This document shows positions 1 through 8,873 of a stretch of 64,000 nt of DNA, piece after piece. The stretch covers positions 1 to 64,000 of the forward strand of contig CAKQYS010000006.1 in the NCBI GenBank assembly GCA_934293375.1, given 5' to 3'. A program made the position numbers and the translations under genes. Below the pieces are notes generated by a model. It was not told where the DNA came from and ran no database searches. It saw only the letters and a program-made list of their open reading frames with translations. Source of the DNA: an uncultured Lachnospiraceae bacterium (GTDB taxonomy: Bacteria > Bacillota > Clostridia > Lachnospirales > Lachnospiraceae). Numbering within the stretch: the stretch's first letter is position 1; every line of letters begins with the position of its first letter.

Positions 1-95
1 ATGATTTCTCATCTCGTTCATTTCTGAAATTCTAAAGAATTTTCAGGGTTGTCTTATTATTTGATTATCAAGGTTCTCTACTTAGTAAGAAGTAC

Positions 96-183
96 GGAGA
101 AGGAGGGATTTGAACCCTCGCGCCGCTATTAACGACCTACTCCCTTTCCAGGGGAGCCCCTTCAACCACTTGGGTACTTCTCC
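96..183 (-). tRNA. tRNA-Ser (GGA anticodon)
   Basis: On the minus strand the 88-nt sequence folds as a class II tRNA. The acceptor arms GGAGAAG and CTTCTCC pair at positions 177-183 and 96-102. The anticodon loop reads CTGGAAA (anticodon GGA, serine), there is a long variable arm, and the T arm contains GGTTCAAATCC. No CCA is encoded, so it must be added after transcription. It follows a second tRNA-Ser by 32 bp and is probably co-transcribed with it from the promoters at 318-431. The 95 bases beyond it (1-95) hold only a weak hairpin near 30-52 and no gene that I can see. Confidence 0.95.
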
Positions 184-215
184 AAGCAGCATCTCATTCT
201 GCTCTTTCGAGCAAC

Positions 216-300
216 GGAGAGGGTGGGATTCGAACCCACGCGCCCTTGCGGACAAACGGTTTTCAAGACCGCCTCGTTATGACCACTTCGATACCTCTCC
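216..300 (-). tRNA. tRNA-Ser (TGA anticodon)
   Basis: This 85-nt class II tRNA on the minus strand has acceptor arms GGAGAGG/CCTCTCC. The anticodon loop CTTGAAA gives anticodon TGA (serine). It has an extended variable arm and the T-arm motif GGTTCGAATCC. No CCA is encoded. It is the first gene of a two-tRNA serine unit reading the UCN codon family, with the promoter at 318-346 directly upstream. Confidence 0.95.
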
Positions 301-317
301 ACGCATGACGCTCGACT

Positions 318-346
318 AGTATATCATGTTCAAAATACCTTGTCAA
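318..346 (-). promoter_or_regulatory. Promoter P2 of the tRNA-Ser pair
   Basis: The minus strand has TTGACA (341-346), a 17-bp spacer and TATACT (318-323), placing the start of transcription just ahead of the tRNA at 300. An A/T tract immediately upstream resembles an UP element. Confidence 0.8.
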
Positions 347-402
347 GCATTTTTTTATTTTATTTTTCTGTCGAATCTGACTTGTTCTCAGCGACATTGA
401 CT

Positions 403-431
403 ATATTATCATCCTTGCAACCGGAAGTCAA
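403..431 (-). promoter_or_regulatory. Promoter P1 of the tRNA-Ser pair
   Basis: A second, distal promoter has TTGACT (426-431), a 17-bp spacer and TAATAT (403-408). Like P2 it is preceded by an A/T tract and the bases TGCTTGAC. Tandem promoters with A/T tracts are typical of stable-RNA genes. Confidence 0.75.
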
Positions 432-457
432 GCACTTTTTTTATTTTTTTGACATCT

Positions 458-1162
458 TTATTTTATCCCCTGAAACGCTAGATATTCTGCCATTTTCATA
501 TCTTCCGGTGTCGTGATTTTTAAGTTGTTATAATCGCCCATGATCACTTTTACACTGTGTCCCATATAGTGCTCCACAATCATTGTATCATCTGTAACAT
601 CTGTATCACCCTGCTCCATCATTTTCAAATACGCAGATTTGATCAATGTATGGGTAAAGGTCTGTGGCGTCTGTACATTCCAAAGTACACTCCGATCTAA
701 TGTCTTTATACCAAAACCATTTGGTGCGACTTCCTTGATCGTATCTTTCACAGGTACTGCTACTGTACATGCACCATGTTCTTTCACCGCTGTAATGGAT
801 CGTTCAATCATATCTTCCGTAATAAACGGTCTGGCTCCATCATGAATCATAACATATGCCGCATCCTGTATTGCAGCAATTGCCTGATAAACCGACTCAT
901 ATCTTTCCTTTCCACCGGAAATTACCTGACTCACCTTATCCAGGCCATATTTTTTTACTATTTCCTGCTGACAATACTCTATTTCTCCCGCACCTGTAAC
1001 CAGCACAATATCATCTACCACGCTATCCTGAAAACTTTTCAAAGCGTAATATACTACCGGATATCCATGCAGCATCATAAATTGTTTTTGTAAACTACTG
1101 CGCATCCGGCTTCCTCTGCCTGCAGCAAGCACTACCGCCGTTACCTTATCATGCTGTGCCAT
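458..1162 (-). CDS. ispD: 2-C-methyl-D-erythritol 4-phosphate cytidylyltransferase
   Basis: Catalyses transfer of CMP from CTP to methylerythritol phosphate, the third step of the non-mevalonate isoprenoid pathway, in the cytosol. The 234-residue protein has the family's usual length. The N-terminal nucleotide-binding motif LAAGRGSRM lies at residues 12-20, HDGARPF at 107-113 and VTDDTMIVE near 185. The ATG is preceded by GGAGAGAGGT. It begins 3 bp after the stop of tsaD, so the two are probably co-transcribed. No ispF follows; the downstream neighbours are the tRNA-Ser genes. The family assignment is secure from the motifs. Confidence 0.95.
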   Translation of the reverse strand: MAQHDKVTAVVLAAGRGSRMRSSLQKQFMMLHGYPVVYYALKSFQDSVVDDIVLVTGAGEIEYCQQEIVKKYGLDKVSQVISGGKERYESVYQAIAAIQDAAYVMIHDGARPFITEDMIERSITAVKEHGACTVAVPVKDTIKEVAPNGFGIKTLDRSVLWNVQTPQTFTHTLIKSAYLKMMEQGDTDVTDDTMIVEHYMGHSVKVIMGDYNNLKITTPEDMKMAEYLAFQGIK

Positions 1163-1165
1163 ATG

Positions 1166-2185
1166 TTACCTCTCTCCTAACTTCAAGTTTGGAACTGCAT
1201 TCAAATCAAGTCCATGTCGTGTCCCGTTCATGTATTCATAGTATCCGGCAGCACCAATCATAGCCGCATTATCTGTGCATAGTATCGGTGACGGATGATA
1301 AAATGTCAGCTGTTTCTCAGAGCACGCACATGCTAATGCAGCCCGAAGTGCAGAATTTGAAGCCACTCCGCCTGCAACTGCAACTTGATCTATATGCAAT
1401 GTCTCTGCTGCCAATATTGTATGTTCTGTCAGCACCTCTACGACGGCCTTTTGAAACGATGCCGCCACGTCAGCACGGTTAATCTCTTCCCCTTTCATCT
1501 CACATTGATTCAGATAATTCAACACTGCAGACTTAATCCCGCTAAAACTAAAATCATATGGCGAATCTGCAAATTTTGCCTTTGGAAAAATGATAGCATC
1601 CGCATTTCCTTCTTTGGCTAAAGCATCAATTTTGGGTCCTCCCGGGTATCCAAGTCCTATCGCTCTGGCAACTTTATCAAATGCTTCCCCAGCAGCATCA
1701 TCCCGCGTTCTGCCTAATATCTCATATTCTCCATAGTCTGATACCTTTACCAGATGAGAGTGGCCTCCCGACGCGACCAGACATATAAACGGAGGTTCTA
1801 ACTCCTTGTTTTCTATGTAATTGGCCGAAATATGTCCCTCAATATGATGTACTCCTACCAGTGGGATCTGTCTTGCGTATGCTATCGCTTTCGCTGCAGA
1901 CACGCCGACAAGCAGAGCCCCAACCAGTCCTGGACCATAGGTCACCGCAATCGCATCTATCTCGTCTAGAGTTGTATCTGCATCTGCCAACGCCTGCAAA
2001 ATCACCTGATTGATTTTCTCAACATGCTTTCTAGAAGCAATTTCAGGCACAACGCCACCATACAATGTATGCAGTGGCACCTGCGATGATATCACATTTG
2101 ATCTGACATCTCTTCCATTTATGACCACTGAAGCGGCAGTCTCATCGCACGATGATTCAATTCCTAATATCTTTATATCACTCAT
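1166..2185 (-). CDS. tsaD: tRNA N6-threonylcarbamoyladenosine transferase subunit TsaD
   Basis: The catalytic ASKHA-fold subunit of the complex that puts threonylcarbamoyl on A37 of ANN-decoding tRNAs. The opening GIESSCDETAAS, the metal-binding HHIEGH near residue 115, VASGGHSHL and a late AGGVASN motif are all present. The reading frame extends 14 codons further upstream, but the ATG at 2185 is preceded by AAAGGAGAAAAT and starts at the conserved MSDIKILGIESS, so I chose it (339 residues). TsaB and TsaE are encoded about 2.3 kb upstream on the same strand, so most of the t6A machinery is in one neighbourhood. Confidence 0.95.
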   Translation of the reverse strand: MSDIKILGIESSCDETAASVVINGRDVRSNVISSQVPLHTLYGGVVPEIASRKHVEKINQVILQALADADTTLDEIDAIAVTYGPGLVGALLVGVSAAKAIAYARQIPLVGVHHIEGHISANYIENKELEPPFICLVASGGHSHLVKVSDYGEYEILGRTRDDAAGEAFDKVARAIGLGYPGGPKIDALAKEGNADAIIFPKAKFADSPYDFSFSGIKSAVLNYLNQCEMKGEEINRADVAASFQKAVVEVLTEHTILAAETLHIDQVAVAGGVASNSALRAALACACSEKQLTFYHPSPILCTDNAAMIGAAGYYEYMNGTRHGLDLNAVPNLKLGER

Positions 2186-2223
2186 ATTTTCTCCTTTGGG
2201 CATATCTTTAAAAAACGCATCTG

Positions 2224-2790
2224 TCAATCTACATCAGCCCATCCGTATATTTTCCAATGATCCAATCCATCCTTCTCCAACGCATAGACCTGGTCTATCC
2301 GTGTAGATGTTGTTCCCACTTTTGCATTCAAGGTTATATTGATCTTAGCATATTCTACGCCATCAATTGTGTCATATGTAATCTGACTTGCCTCTTCTAT
2401 CACACTTCCTATAATATATTTTTTATCCTCTTGATTGGATTTCCGATCCTGTTTCAATGTGTTTAGCTGGGATACTTCATCGGTATATTCTTTCATCTCT
2501 TCCGCATAAAGATTCCTCATTGCACTGACAAGCCCGGACAACTCATCCTCCTTGGTATCTTTTGCGTATACCTGCTTCAAATACCTGCAATACAGTTTCA
2601 TGACATCTCGCACCGTCTTAGGATACTCGTTTTCAAAGTCATACGAAATCAGCTTCTCCATCTCTGTCTTTGCCGTATTCGCCGTTTTCTCTTTTGTAAC
2701 ATTCTGTGTCAAACGAAAAAAGCAAAACAAGATCAATGCTCCAACAATAATAAGCAGCCCTATCGTCCGTGCCATATTTTGTTTTTTCAT
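2224..2790 (-). CDS. Single-pass membrane-anchored protein of unknown function
   Basis: I do not recognise this 188-residue protein with certainty. It has a short basic N terminus (MKKQNMAR) followed by a hydrophobic segment at about residues 9-28, which suggests an uncleaved signal anchor with the rest outside the membrane. A charged, probably helical region (about 35-125) is followed by a beta-rich tail that ends GLDHWKIYGWADVD. The ATG has GAGGAATAG upstream. It lies 3 bp after ribonuclease Z, and its stop overlaps codons upstream of the chosen tsaD start, so it sits inside the rnz-tsaD-ispD operon. Function unknown. Confidence 0.8.
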   Translation of the reverse strand: MKKQNMARTIGLLIIVGALILFCFFRLTQNVTKEKTANTAKTEMEKLISYDFENEYPKTVRDVMKLYCRYLKQVYAKDTKEDELSGLVSAMRNLYAEEMKEYTDEVSQLNTLKQDRKSNQEDKKYIIGSVIEEASQITYDTIDGVEYAKINITLNAKVGTTSTRIDQVYALEKDGLDHWKIYGWADVD

Positions 2791-2793
2791 AGG

Positions 2794-3705
2794 CTATTCC
2801 TCCTCAAAATCCAATACCATTTCCTGGCGGTCTTTCGCGGCTACCACCCTGTCAAATATTTTATGCACCGCATCCATATATGGTTCCGGACGCACCAACG
2901 AAGGACTGTAATGTGTCAACCACATCTGTCCTACCTGTGCTTCTCGCCCTATCCTGGCAGCTTCATAAAATGTCATATGTTTCTTATCTTTCGCCTTCTG
3001 TTCCAATTCCGGATCTCCATACATTCCTTCACATATAAACAGATCAGAACCCTTTGCGTTGTCTATAATGGATTGTGTCGGTCTGGTATCCGTACAATAA
3101 GTGATCTTCAATCCCTTTCTCGGCTCCCCAAGCACCATATCCTGTGTATAGACCCCTGTCGATGTCGTAATGGTTTCACCCTTTTGTAAGCGATTCCAAT
3201 ATGTGATCGGAATCCCCAATGCCCTTGCCTTTTCAACCTGAAACTTTCCGGCACGCTCCAGTGAAAAACTATATCCATAACAGGTCACACTATGCTGTAC
3301 TCTGAATGCATGCACCCTAAGACCGCAAAGATCTAAATCCTGTTCTTCCTGTTCCAATTCAATAAATCGAATCGGAAATGGCAGTTCGGGAGCGATCATC
3401 CGAAGTGCATTCACAATCTTTTCCACTCTTTTCGGGCCGACGATCGTAAGTGGAGTATGCTTTTCAGCATTTCCAAGCGTCAGTAAAAAACCTGGCAATC
3501 CACTAATATGATCAGCATGAAAATGCGTAAAACATATCACATCTACCGGTTTCACGCTCCATCCCAGCTGTCTGATTGATGTCTGGGTTCCTTCCCCACA
3601 ATCTACTAAAATGCTCTTTCCGTTATAACGCAGCATCATCGCCGTCAACGCCCGATATGGTAAAGGCATCATGCCCCCTGTTCCTAACAGACATACATCA
3701 ATCAT
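2794..3705 (-). CDS. rnz: Ribonuclease Z (tRNA 3'-processing endonuclease)
   Basis: A metallo-beta-lactamase-fold endonuclease that trims the 3' trailer from tRNA precursors. This matters here because the two nearby tRNAs lack an encoded CCA. Zinc ligands are visible in FTHFHADHISGL (about residues 59-70), LVDCGEGTQ near 33-41, YCTDTRP and LTHYSPS. The length of 303 residues fits the short (bacterial) form. The frame continues 8 codons upstream to a GTG that overlaps the previous stop; I chose the ATG at 3705, which opens the conserved MIDVCLLGTGG, although its ribosome site (AGAGAG) is weak. Confidence 0.93.
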   Translation of the reverse strand: MIDVCLLGTGGMMPLPYRALTAMMLRYNGKSILVDCGEGTQTSIRQLGWSVKPVDVICFTHFHADHISGLPGFLLTLGNAEKHTPLTIVGPKRVEKIVNALRMIAPELPFPIRFIELEQEEQDLDLCGLRVHAFRVQHSVTCYGYSFSLERAGKFQVEKARALGIPITYWNRLQKGETITTSTGVYTQDMVLGEPRKGLKITYCTDTRPTQSIIDNAKGSDLFICEGMYGDPELEQKAKDKKHMTFYEAARIGREAQVGQMWLTHYSPSLVRPEPYMDAVHKIFDRVVAAKDRQEMVLDFEEE

Positions 3706-3728
3706 ATTATTTCTCTCTTTCTCTATCA

Positions 3729-3950
3729 CTATAAAAACTCAGTTGCTTCCGTCATTTCTATCGGGATTGCAAAACCCGCAATCCATTTATCATAACACAC
3801 TTCACACAGGTTCATCCGGTGCAGTTGTCCATCCTTGTCCGAAAAAAATCCCCATGTTTTTTCTATATGCAGATAATCCTGTGTGCCGTCCCCTGCGTAA
3901 ACAGGAATTACCTGTCCACACTGATTACAAATAACCGGTTCCAGACTCAT
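3729..3950 (-). CDS. Small zinc-ribbon-like protein of unknown function
   Basis: A 73-residue protein with two cysteine pairs: CNQCG near the N terminus (about residues 8-12) and CEVCYDKW near 49-56. Together these are a likely treble-clef or zinc-ribbon site. Between them lies IEKTWGFFSDKDGQLHRMN. The start at 3950 has GGAGGA 8 bp upstream, whereas the longer frame to 3968 has no ribosome site. It sits upstream of rnz with almost no gap. Possible nucleic-acid binding is only an inference from the zinc site. Confidence 0.75.
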   Translation of the reverse strand: MSLEPVICNQCGQVIPVYAGDGTQDYLHIEKTWGFFSDKDGQLHRMNLCEVCYDKWIAGFAIPIEMTEATEFL

Positions 3951-4033
3951 TGCGCATTCCTCCACCATTTGTATGATATTGTATATAGTAATGCCTTTGT
4001 CTTAAAAAATCCAGTGACAATTATAGGTAATTG

Positions 4034-4480
4034 CTATTTACTTCTCTGCATAATACCGGCATCTTCCGGCGGATTCTGATAATATGCTTTTCTAACTGCA
4101 ATCTTGTGGAAATTATATTTTTCGTACAAATGAATCGCGGCTACATTATGGATCCGCACCTCTAATGTTACGGTATCAATATACAGGCTGTCTGCCTTGG
4201 CAAGCAATGTCTCCATGAGGTTATCAGCAACACCCTGTCTCCGAAAATCAGGGTGCACAGCTATATTCACCAGATCCGCACTATCGATCATTGTATACAG
4301 TGCAGCAAACCCAACAATCCGATCTGCATTATGTGCCACAAAATATAACTGATCCTTTGACAACAGGGCATTTTGAAAGTCTTCTAATGTCCATGTTGTA
4401 GATGGAAATGCAATCTGTTCAATTTCATACACCTGCACACAGTCCTGTGCCTGCATCAATCTGATCTCACACCTGTTCAT
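4034..4480 (-). CDS. rimI: Ribosomal-protein-alanine N-acetyltransferase RimI
   Basis: A GNAT-fold acetyltransferase of the RimI family, which acetylates the N terminus of ribosomal protein S18. The acetyl-CoA loop RRQGVADNLM, the preceding LVNIAVHPDF strand and the C-terminal NVAAIHLYEKYNFHK segment are characteristic. The start at 4480 (MNRCEIRL) is the most likely, giving 148 residues. It overlaps the 3' end of tsaB by 14 bp, a gene pairing (tsaE-tsaB-rimI) that is very common in Firmicutes and supports the name. Substrate in this organism is inferred, not seen. Confidence 0.9.
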   Translation of the reverse strand: MNRCEIRLMQAQDCVQVYEIEQIAFPSTTWTLEDFQNALLSKDQLYFVAHNADRIVGFAALYTMIDSADLVNIAVHPDFRRQGVADNLMETLLAKADSLYIDTVTLEVRIHNVAAIHLYEKYNFHKIAVRKAYYQNPPEDAGIMQRSK

Positions 4481-5186
4481 GCCTGTGTTTCTCTCTTTCC
4501 TGGCGTTCACGCTCTGCCTGCGACAATCTCAGATATTCCGGTGCATGCTCTGTAGCAGTCTGGATTCTTCCCTGATGCACATAATCCCATGCTCGCATCC
4601 CCACTGCACCTGCTCTTTGTCTGTTAAGATGTGCCGGTGCATAAATATGCTTTCTTGTTAATTCCTGATCTATGATATCCTTATACACTGGTACACCATC
4701 GCCCAGAAACACCGTTGTTCCTTCTTCTTGCTGCAATTTCTGCAAAAGATCATGAATATCCATAGGCATCTGATCCATATCCACCCGTAATACATTATCC
4801 TCAAAATGATAAATTCCCGTATACACCTGATTCCGCCTTGCATCCATAATAGGACAAATTCTATACGCAGAACCGCATAGATTCATCGCCAGACCCTCCA
4901 GTGTAGGTACAGCTACAACCGGAAGATCTAATGCCAGCCCCAGTCCCTTAACGGTTGCCGAACCAATCCTTAGTCCGGTAAATGATCCCGGCCCACCGGC
5001 AACCGCCAGATAATCAAGCTCCGATAAATCAATCTGCGCCATCTTTACTATTTCATCTATCATCGGCATCAAGGTCTGCGAATGTGTCTTCTTATGATTG
5101 ACATTATATTCTGCGATCACAGTATCCTCTGTCATAATTGCAACAGAAGCTACCAGACCTGAACTGTCCACTGCTAATAACTTCAT
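4467..5186 (-). CDS. tsaB: tRNA t6A biosynthesis protein TsaB
   Basis: The non-catalytic ASKHA-fold partner that dimerises with TsaD in t6A synthesis. Start MKLLAVDSSGL, the GGPGSFTGLRIG signature near residues 65-76 and MDARRNQVYTGIY near 115 identify it. It is 239 residues long with a typical short and basic tail (ERERQEREKHRHEQV). It overlaps tsaE by one base and rimI by 14, a translationally coupled set. GATAGGAGATCATA precedes the ATG. Confidence 0.95.
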   Translation of the reverse strand: MKLLAVDSSGLVASVAIMTEDTVIAEYNVNHKKTHSQTLMPMIDEIVKMAQIDLSELDYLAVAGGPGSFTGLRIGSATVKGLGLALDLPVVAVPTLEGLAMNLCGSAYRICPIMDARRNQVYTGIYHFEDNVLRVDMDQMPMDIHDLLQKLQQEEGTTVFLGDGVPVYKDIIDQELTRKHIYAPAHLNRQRAGAVGMRAWDYVHQGRIQTATEHAPEYLRLSQAERERQEREKHRHEQV

Positions 5187-5614
5187 TATGATCTCCTATC
5201 AATTTCTATTGTGCGGTAATCAAACCCTTGTTGCAGATCCTTTGAGATGGTAATCTCATATCGGTCTTTTGGTAATATGTCTGATATTAATTCCGCCCAT
5301 TCGATCAGACATATTCCATCACCACATATCATATCATCAAATCCAATCTCGTACATTTCTTCCACATCGCTAATACGATATACATCCATATGATAAAATG
5401 GCAGTCTGCCTTCATCATATTCCTGCACGATCGTAAATGTCGGGCTTGTGATTGCTTCTGTAATACCCAGTCCCGCTGCAAACCCTTGAGAAAATACTGT
5501 TTTCCCCACACCAAGATCTCCGTTTAAACAATACACCTCACCTGCATGGGCATTTTGACCCAGCTGCTTTGCAAACGCATAGGTTTCCTGGGCACTATTA
5601 CTTCTATACAACAT
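5186..5614 (-). CDS. tsaE: tRNA t6A biosynthesis ATPase TsaE
   Basis: P-loop ATPase that supports turnover of the TsaB-TsaD complex. The Walker A motif GDLGVGKTVFSQGF is at about residues 33-46. TSPTFTIVQEY follows, then YHMDVYRI and LIEWAE, all in family order. The 142-residue length is typical. It is the first of three overlapping genes (tsaE-tsaB-rimI) and lies 16 bp after a YcxB-like gene. Confidence 0.95.
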   Translation of the reverse strand: MLYRSNSAQETYAFAKQLGQNAHAGEVYCLNGDLGVGKTVFSQGFAAGLGITEAITSPTFTIVQEYDEGRLPFYHMDVYRISDVEEMYEIGFDDMICGDGICLIEWAELISDILPKDRYEITISKDLQQGFDYRTIEIDRRS

Positions 5615-5630
5615 ATCTGCTTCCTCTCTA

Positions 5631-6125
5631 TTATCCCTTAGCTGTATGCAGATGTTCTGAAATACACTGCTCTACAGCCTGTGCATCTTCACCCACCTGA
5701 TCTAACGGAAAGATAAAGGCATGTACCTTCGAAGTATAAACCATCAATACACCACCAAATTTGCGCTGTCTGGTCAGCATGTTCCACGCCACCTCTTGGG
5801 ATTCTTCACCTTGGGAAACTGCAATTCCCTCTTCAGTCAGCATGTAATGCAGCGGAGCCTTATACGCCGGATTTGTCAGGATCTGCTGCTTTGCCTTAGA
5901 CAACAGCATCAATGGATTGACAACAGTAAATGCCAGTGCGATCACAATCAGAATCATCTTTCCTGCGTCGTCATAAGAATCATAACTCGTCACCAGCAGA
6001 AAAATGGCAATCACACTCAAAAATACACCAAACCAGCCATGCAACCCACTGTATGTATGGCATATTAAAAACTTATACAGATCCTTTGTACGCATTTTTA
6101 CATCAAATTCTATCTGTCTGTCCAT
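5631..6125 (-). CDS. YcxB-like membrane protein
   Basis: A 164-residue protein with two closely spaced hydrophobic segments at about residues 32-50 and 57-76. After them comes a cytoplasmic C-terminal domain with TEEGIAVSQGEESQEVAWNM and a late FIFPLDQV strand, which matches the YcxB-like C-terminal fold. Function is unknown in the family. AACAGGAGAAAGAT precedes the ATG. It sits between tex and tsaE with gaps of 12 and 16 bp, so it is probably in their operon. Confidence 0.75.
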   Translation of the reverse strand: MDRQIEFDVKMRTKDLYKFLICHTYSGLHGWFGVFLSVIAIFLLVTSYDSYDDAGKMILIVIALAFTVVNPLMLLSKAKQQILTNPAYKAPLHYMLTEEGIAVSQGEESQEVAWNMLTRQRKFGGVLMVYTSKVHAFIFPLDQVGEDAQAVEQCISEHLHTAKG

Positions 6126-6137
6126 ATCTTTCTCCTG

Positions 6138-8300
6138 TTATAGCTTCATTGTCAGCTGAATCCTCTTACGCTTCAGATCCACAGACATTACTTTGACTTC
6201 CACAATATCACCTACGCTCACGACATCCAGCGGATGCTTGACGAACTTCTTATCTGTCAGCTGTGATATATGCACCAGACCGTCTTCATGTACGCCAATA
6301 TCAACAAATGCACCAAAATCTATTACATTCCGTACAGTCCCTTTCAGTATCATTCCCTCTTTCAGATCTTCCATAGATAACACATCTGTCCGCAGAATTG
6401 GCTTCGGCATATCTTCTCTCGGATCTCTTGCCGGCTTTTCCAGCTCTTTTACAATGTCAGTCAGCGTGACTTCTCCCACTTCCAGATCTTTTGCCAGCTT
6501 TTTCTTATCCCCTGCCACCATAGACAATCCGATCAATCCTTTGCTTGTCACATCCGATAACTGATAGCCCAATCTGCTTAACAACTTCTCTGTCACATCA
6601 TAGCTCTCCGGATGTACACTTGTCGCATCTAACGGATTTTTTCCATCGGTGATCCGAAGGAATCCGGCACATTGTTCAAACGCCTTAGGACCCAGCTTTG
6701 ATACCTTTAACAACTGTTTTCTATCCGTAAACCGTCCATTTTCCTCACGATAAGACACAATATTTTTGGCAATTGTTTTAGAAATGCCCGATACATACTC
6801 TAATAATGACGCCGAAGCCGTATTCAGATCTACGCCAACACGGTTTACAACATCTTCCACCACTGCGTTTAATGACTCTCCCAGTTTCTTCTGATTCATA
6901 TCATGCTGATACTGTCCAACACCAATCGCCTTTGGATCTATCTTAACAAGCTCAGCCAGCGGATCCTGTACTCTTCTGGCAATGGAGGCTGCACTTCTTT
7001 GTCCTACATCAAACTCCGGAAATTCTTCTGTTGCAAGAGCACTCGCTGAATATACAGATGCACCTGCCTCATTTGTAATCACATAATGCACCTGCTCCGG
7101 AATCTTTTTTAATAGATCCACAATGATCTGTTCAGATTCTCTTGATGCAGTGCCATTCCCTACAGAAATCAAAGTAATGCCGTATTTTTTGATCAGAGCA
7201 TGAACTTTTTTCTCTGCCTCCGCCACTTTCTTCTGTGGCTCCGTTGGATAAACGACTACAGTATCCAATACTTTTCCCGTAGCATCTACTACTGCCAGTT
7301 TACATCCTGTTCTAAATGCAGGATCCCATCCTAACACAACCTGCCCGGAAATCGGTGGTTGCATCAGAAGCTGCTGCAGATTCTTGGCAAATACAACGAT
7401 TGCACCATCCTCCGCCTTCTCTGTCAGCTCACTTCTTACATCCCGCTCAATCGACGGTGCAATCAATCTGTCATAACTGTCCGCAATTGCTTGTTTTAAT
7501 AATAGTTCTGTATATATATTATCGCCCGTAATCACTTTCTTTTCCAGATAGCCAAGCACGCGCTCTACCGGTACATCTATCTTGATCGTCAGAATTTTCT
7601 CTTTTTCTCCACGATTCATTGCCAGAATCCGATATCCGGCAGCTTTTTTTACGGGTTCCTTAAAATCATAATACATTTCATAGACAGACTGTACGGAATC
7701 ATCCTTCGCAACAGAAATAATCACGCCTTCCTTCATCGTAAAGTCCCTGATATAAGAACGGTATTCTGCATTATCAGAGATGCCCTCTGCAATGATATCC
7801 AATGCGCCATCAATTGCTTCCTGTACGCTAGCTACATTTTTTTCATCGGAAACGAAATCCGCTGCATCTTCCGTTACCGGATGTTTCGTCATTTGCAGCA
7901 GAATTAAATTCGCCAGTGGCTCTAGTCCCTTTTCTTTTGCAACGGTCGCTCTGGTTCTTCTTTTTTGCTTATACGGACGATACAGATCCTCCACGGCAAC
8001 TAATGTCTTAGCCTCCCGAATCTGTTTTTCCAATTCTTCAGTCAGTTTCTCCTGCTCTGCAATACTCTGGATCACCGTATTTTTTCGGTCTTCCAGATTT
8101 CTAAGGTAGGTTAGTCTCTCATCCAGCTTTCTTAATACTTCATCGTTCAGAGATCCTGTTGCCTCCTTACGATATCTTGCAATAAATGGAATTGTACATC
8201 CCTCATCTATCAGTTTTACCGCAGCCTCTACCTGGCTTATCTTTACGCCTAATTCCTGCGCTATGATCTTCTCTATCTCCATTTTTTCGCATACCGGCAT
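6138..8300 (-). CDS. tex: Tex-family transcription accessory / RNA-binding protein
   Basis: A 720-residue Tex protein, a conserved nucleic-acid-binding factor linked to transcription. Domains run in family order: N-terminal helical region with GCTIPFIARYRKE near 32-44, a YqgF-like domain around 320-450 (GWDPAFRTGCKLAVVD), helix-hairpin-helix motifs near 495-560 (SISKT/LLKVSKLGPKAF region) and a C-terminal S1 RNA-binding domain (about 645-715). The start is uncertain: neither the ATG at 8300 nor the in-frame ATG at 8282 (MEIEKIIAQELG) has a clear ribosome site; 8282 fits the family's N terminus better. Confidence 0.93.
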   Translation of the reverse strand: MPVCEKMEIEKIIAQELGVKISQVEAAVKLIDEGCTIPFIARYRKEATGSLNDEVLRKLDERLTYLRNLEDRKNTVIQSIAEQEKLTEELEKQIREAKTLVAVEDLYRPYKQKRRTRATVAKEKGLEPLANLILLQMTKHPVTEDAADFVSDEKNVASVQEAIDGALDIIAEGISDNAEYRSYIRDFTMKEGVIISVAKDDSVQSVYEMYYDFKEPVKKAAGYRILAMNRGEKEKILTIKIDVPVERVLGYLEKKVITGDNIYTELLLKQAIADSYDRLIAPSIERDVRSELTEKAEDGAIVVFAKNLQQLLMQPPISGQVVLGWDPAFRTGCKLAVVDATGKVLDTVVVYPTEPQKKVAEAEKKVHALIKKYGITLISVGNGTASRESEQIIVDLLKKIPEQVHYVITNEAGASVYSASALATEEFPEFDVGQRSAASIARRVQDPLAELVKIDPKAIGVGQYQHDMNQKKLGESLNAVVEDVVNRVGVDLNTASASLLEYVSGISKTIAKNIVSYREENGRFTDRKQLLKVSKLGPKAFEQCAGFLRITDGKNPLDATSVHPESYDVTEKLLSRLGYQLSDVTSKGLIGLSMVAGDKKKLAKDLEVGEVTLTDIVKELEKPARDPREDMPKPILRTDVLSMEDLKEGMILKGTVRNVIDFGAFVDIGVHEDGLVHISQLTDKKFVKHPLDVVSVGDIVEVKVMSVDLKRKRIQLTMKL

Positions 8301-8327
8301 GTCTACATATCTGCCGGATCATCCTTT

Positions 8328-8813
8328 CTATAAATCTAATGTAATCTTTCTACCGCATGGCTTATATGCATCATAGGAAACCCCTGCTTTATCAAACATC
8401 ATCTTGGATGCAATCGTAGCCTCGGTATCTGCATACTTATCTGACAGATATACGACACGCTTGATACCACATTGAATAATTGCCTTAGCACATTCATTGC
8501 ACGGAAACAGTGTGGAATAGCAAGTTGCTCCTTTCAATGAGCCCCCACTATAATTCAGTATTGCATTCAACTCAGCATGACATACAAAGAAATATTTGTT
8601 CTCCAGTGCGCCACCTGCTTTCCCCCATGGCATTTCATCATCATTACATCCTGTTGGCATTCCATTGTAACCCATAGATAAAATCTTATTATTCTCATCT
8701 ACAATACATGCGCCAACCTGTGTATTGGGATCCTTGCTGCGTTCTGCGGACATCATGGCAATCCCCATGAAATACTGATCCCAGCTCAAATAATCTGTTC
8801 TCTTCATATTCAT
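8328..8813 (-). CDS. Deoxycytidylate (dCMP) deaminase
   Basis: A zinc-dependent deaminase of the dCMP-deaminase/ComEB family that converts dCMP to dUMP for thymidylate synthesis. The zinc site is complete: HAE at residues 79-81 and PCNEC at 104-108. The substrate-loop segment YNGMPTGCNDDE lies near 49-60. At 161 residues it has the typical size. GGAGGAGCATAG precedes the ATG. It lies 28 bp upstream of tex. Without ComEA or ComEC nearby, a nucleotide-pool role is more likely than a competence role. Confidence 0.92.
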   Translation of the reverse strand: MNMKRTDYLSWDQYFMGIAMMSAERSKDPNTQVGACIVDENNKILSMGYNGMPTGCNDDEMPWGKAGGALENKYFFVCHAELNAILNYSGGSLKGATCYSTLFPCNECAKAIIQCGIKRVVYLSDKYADTEATIASKMMFDKAGVSYDAYKPCGRKITLDL

Positions 8814-8873
8814 CTATGCTCCTCCATGCGTATCTTTCTATATCGTAATCAAACACCCATCCGACATCGACTT

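Noticed and set aside
110..319. Plus-strand open frame across the tRNA genes
   Set aside because: It lies entirely over two well-folded minus-strand tRNAs and has no ribosome site or family similarity.
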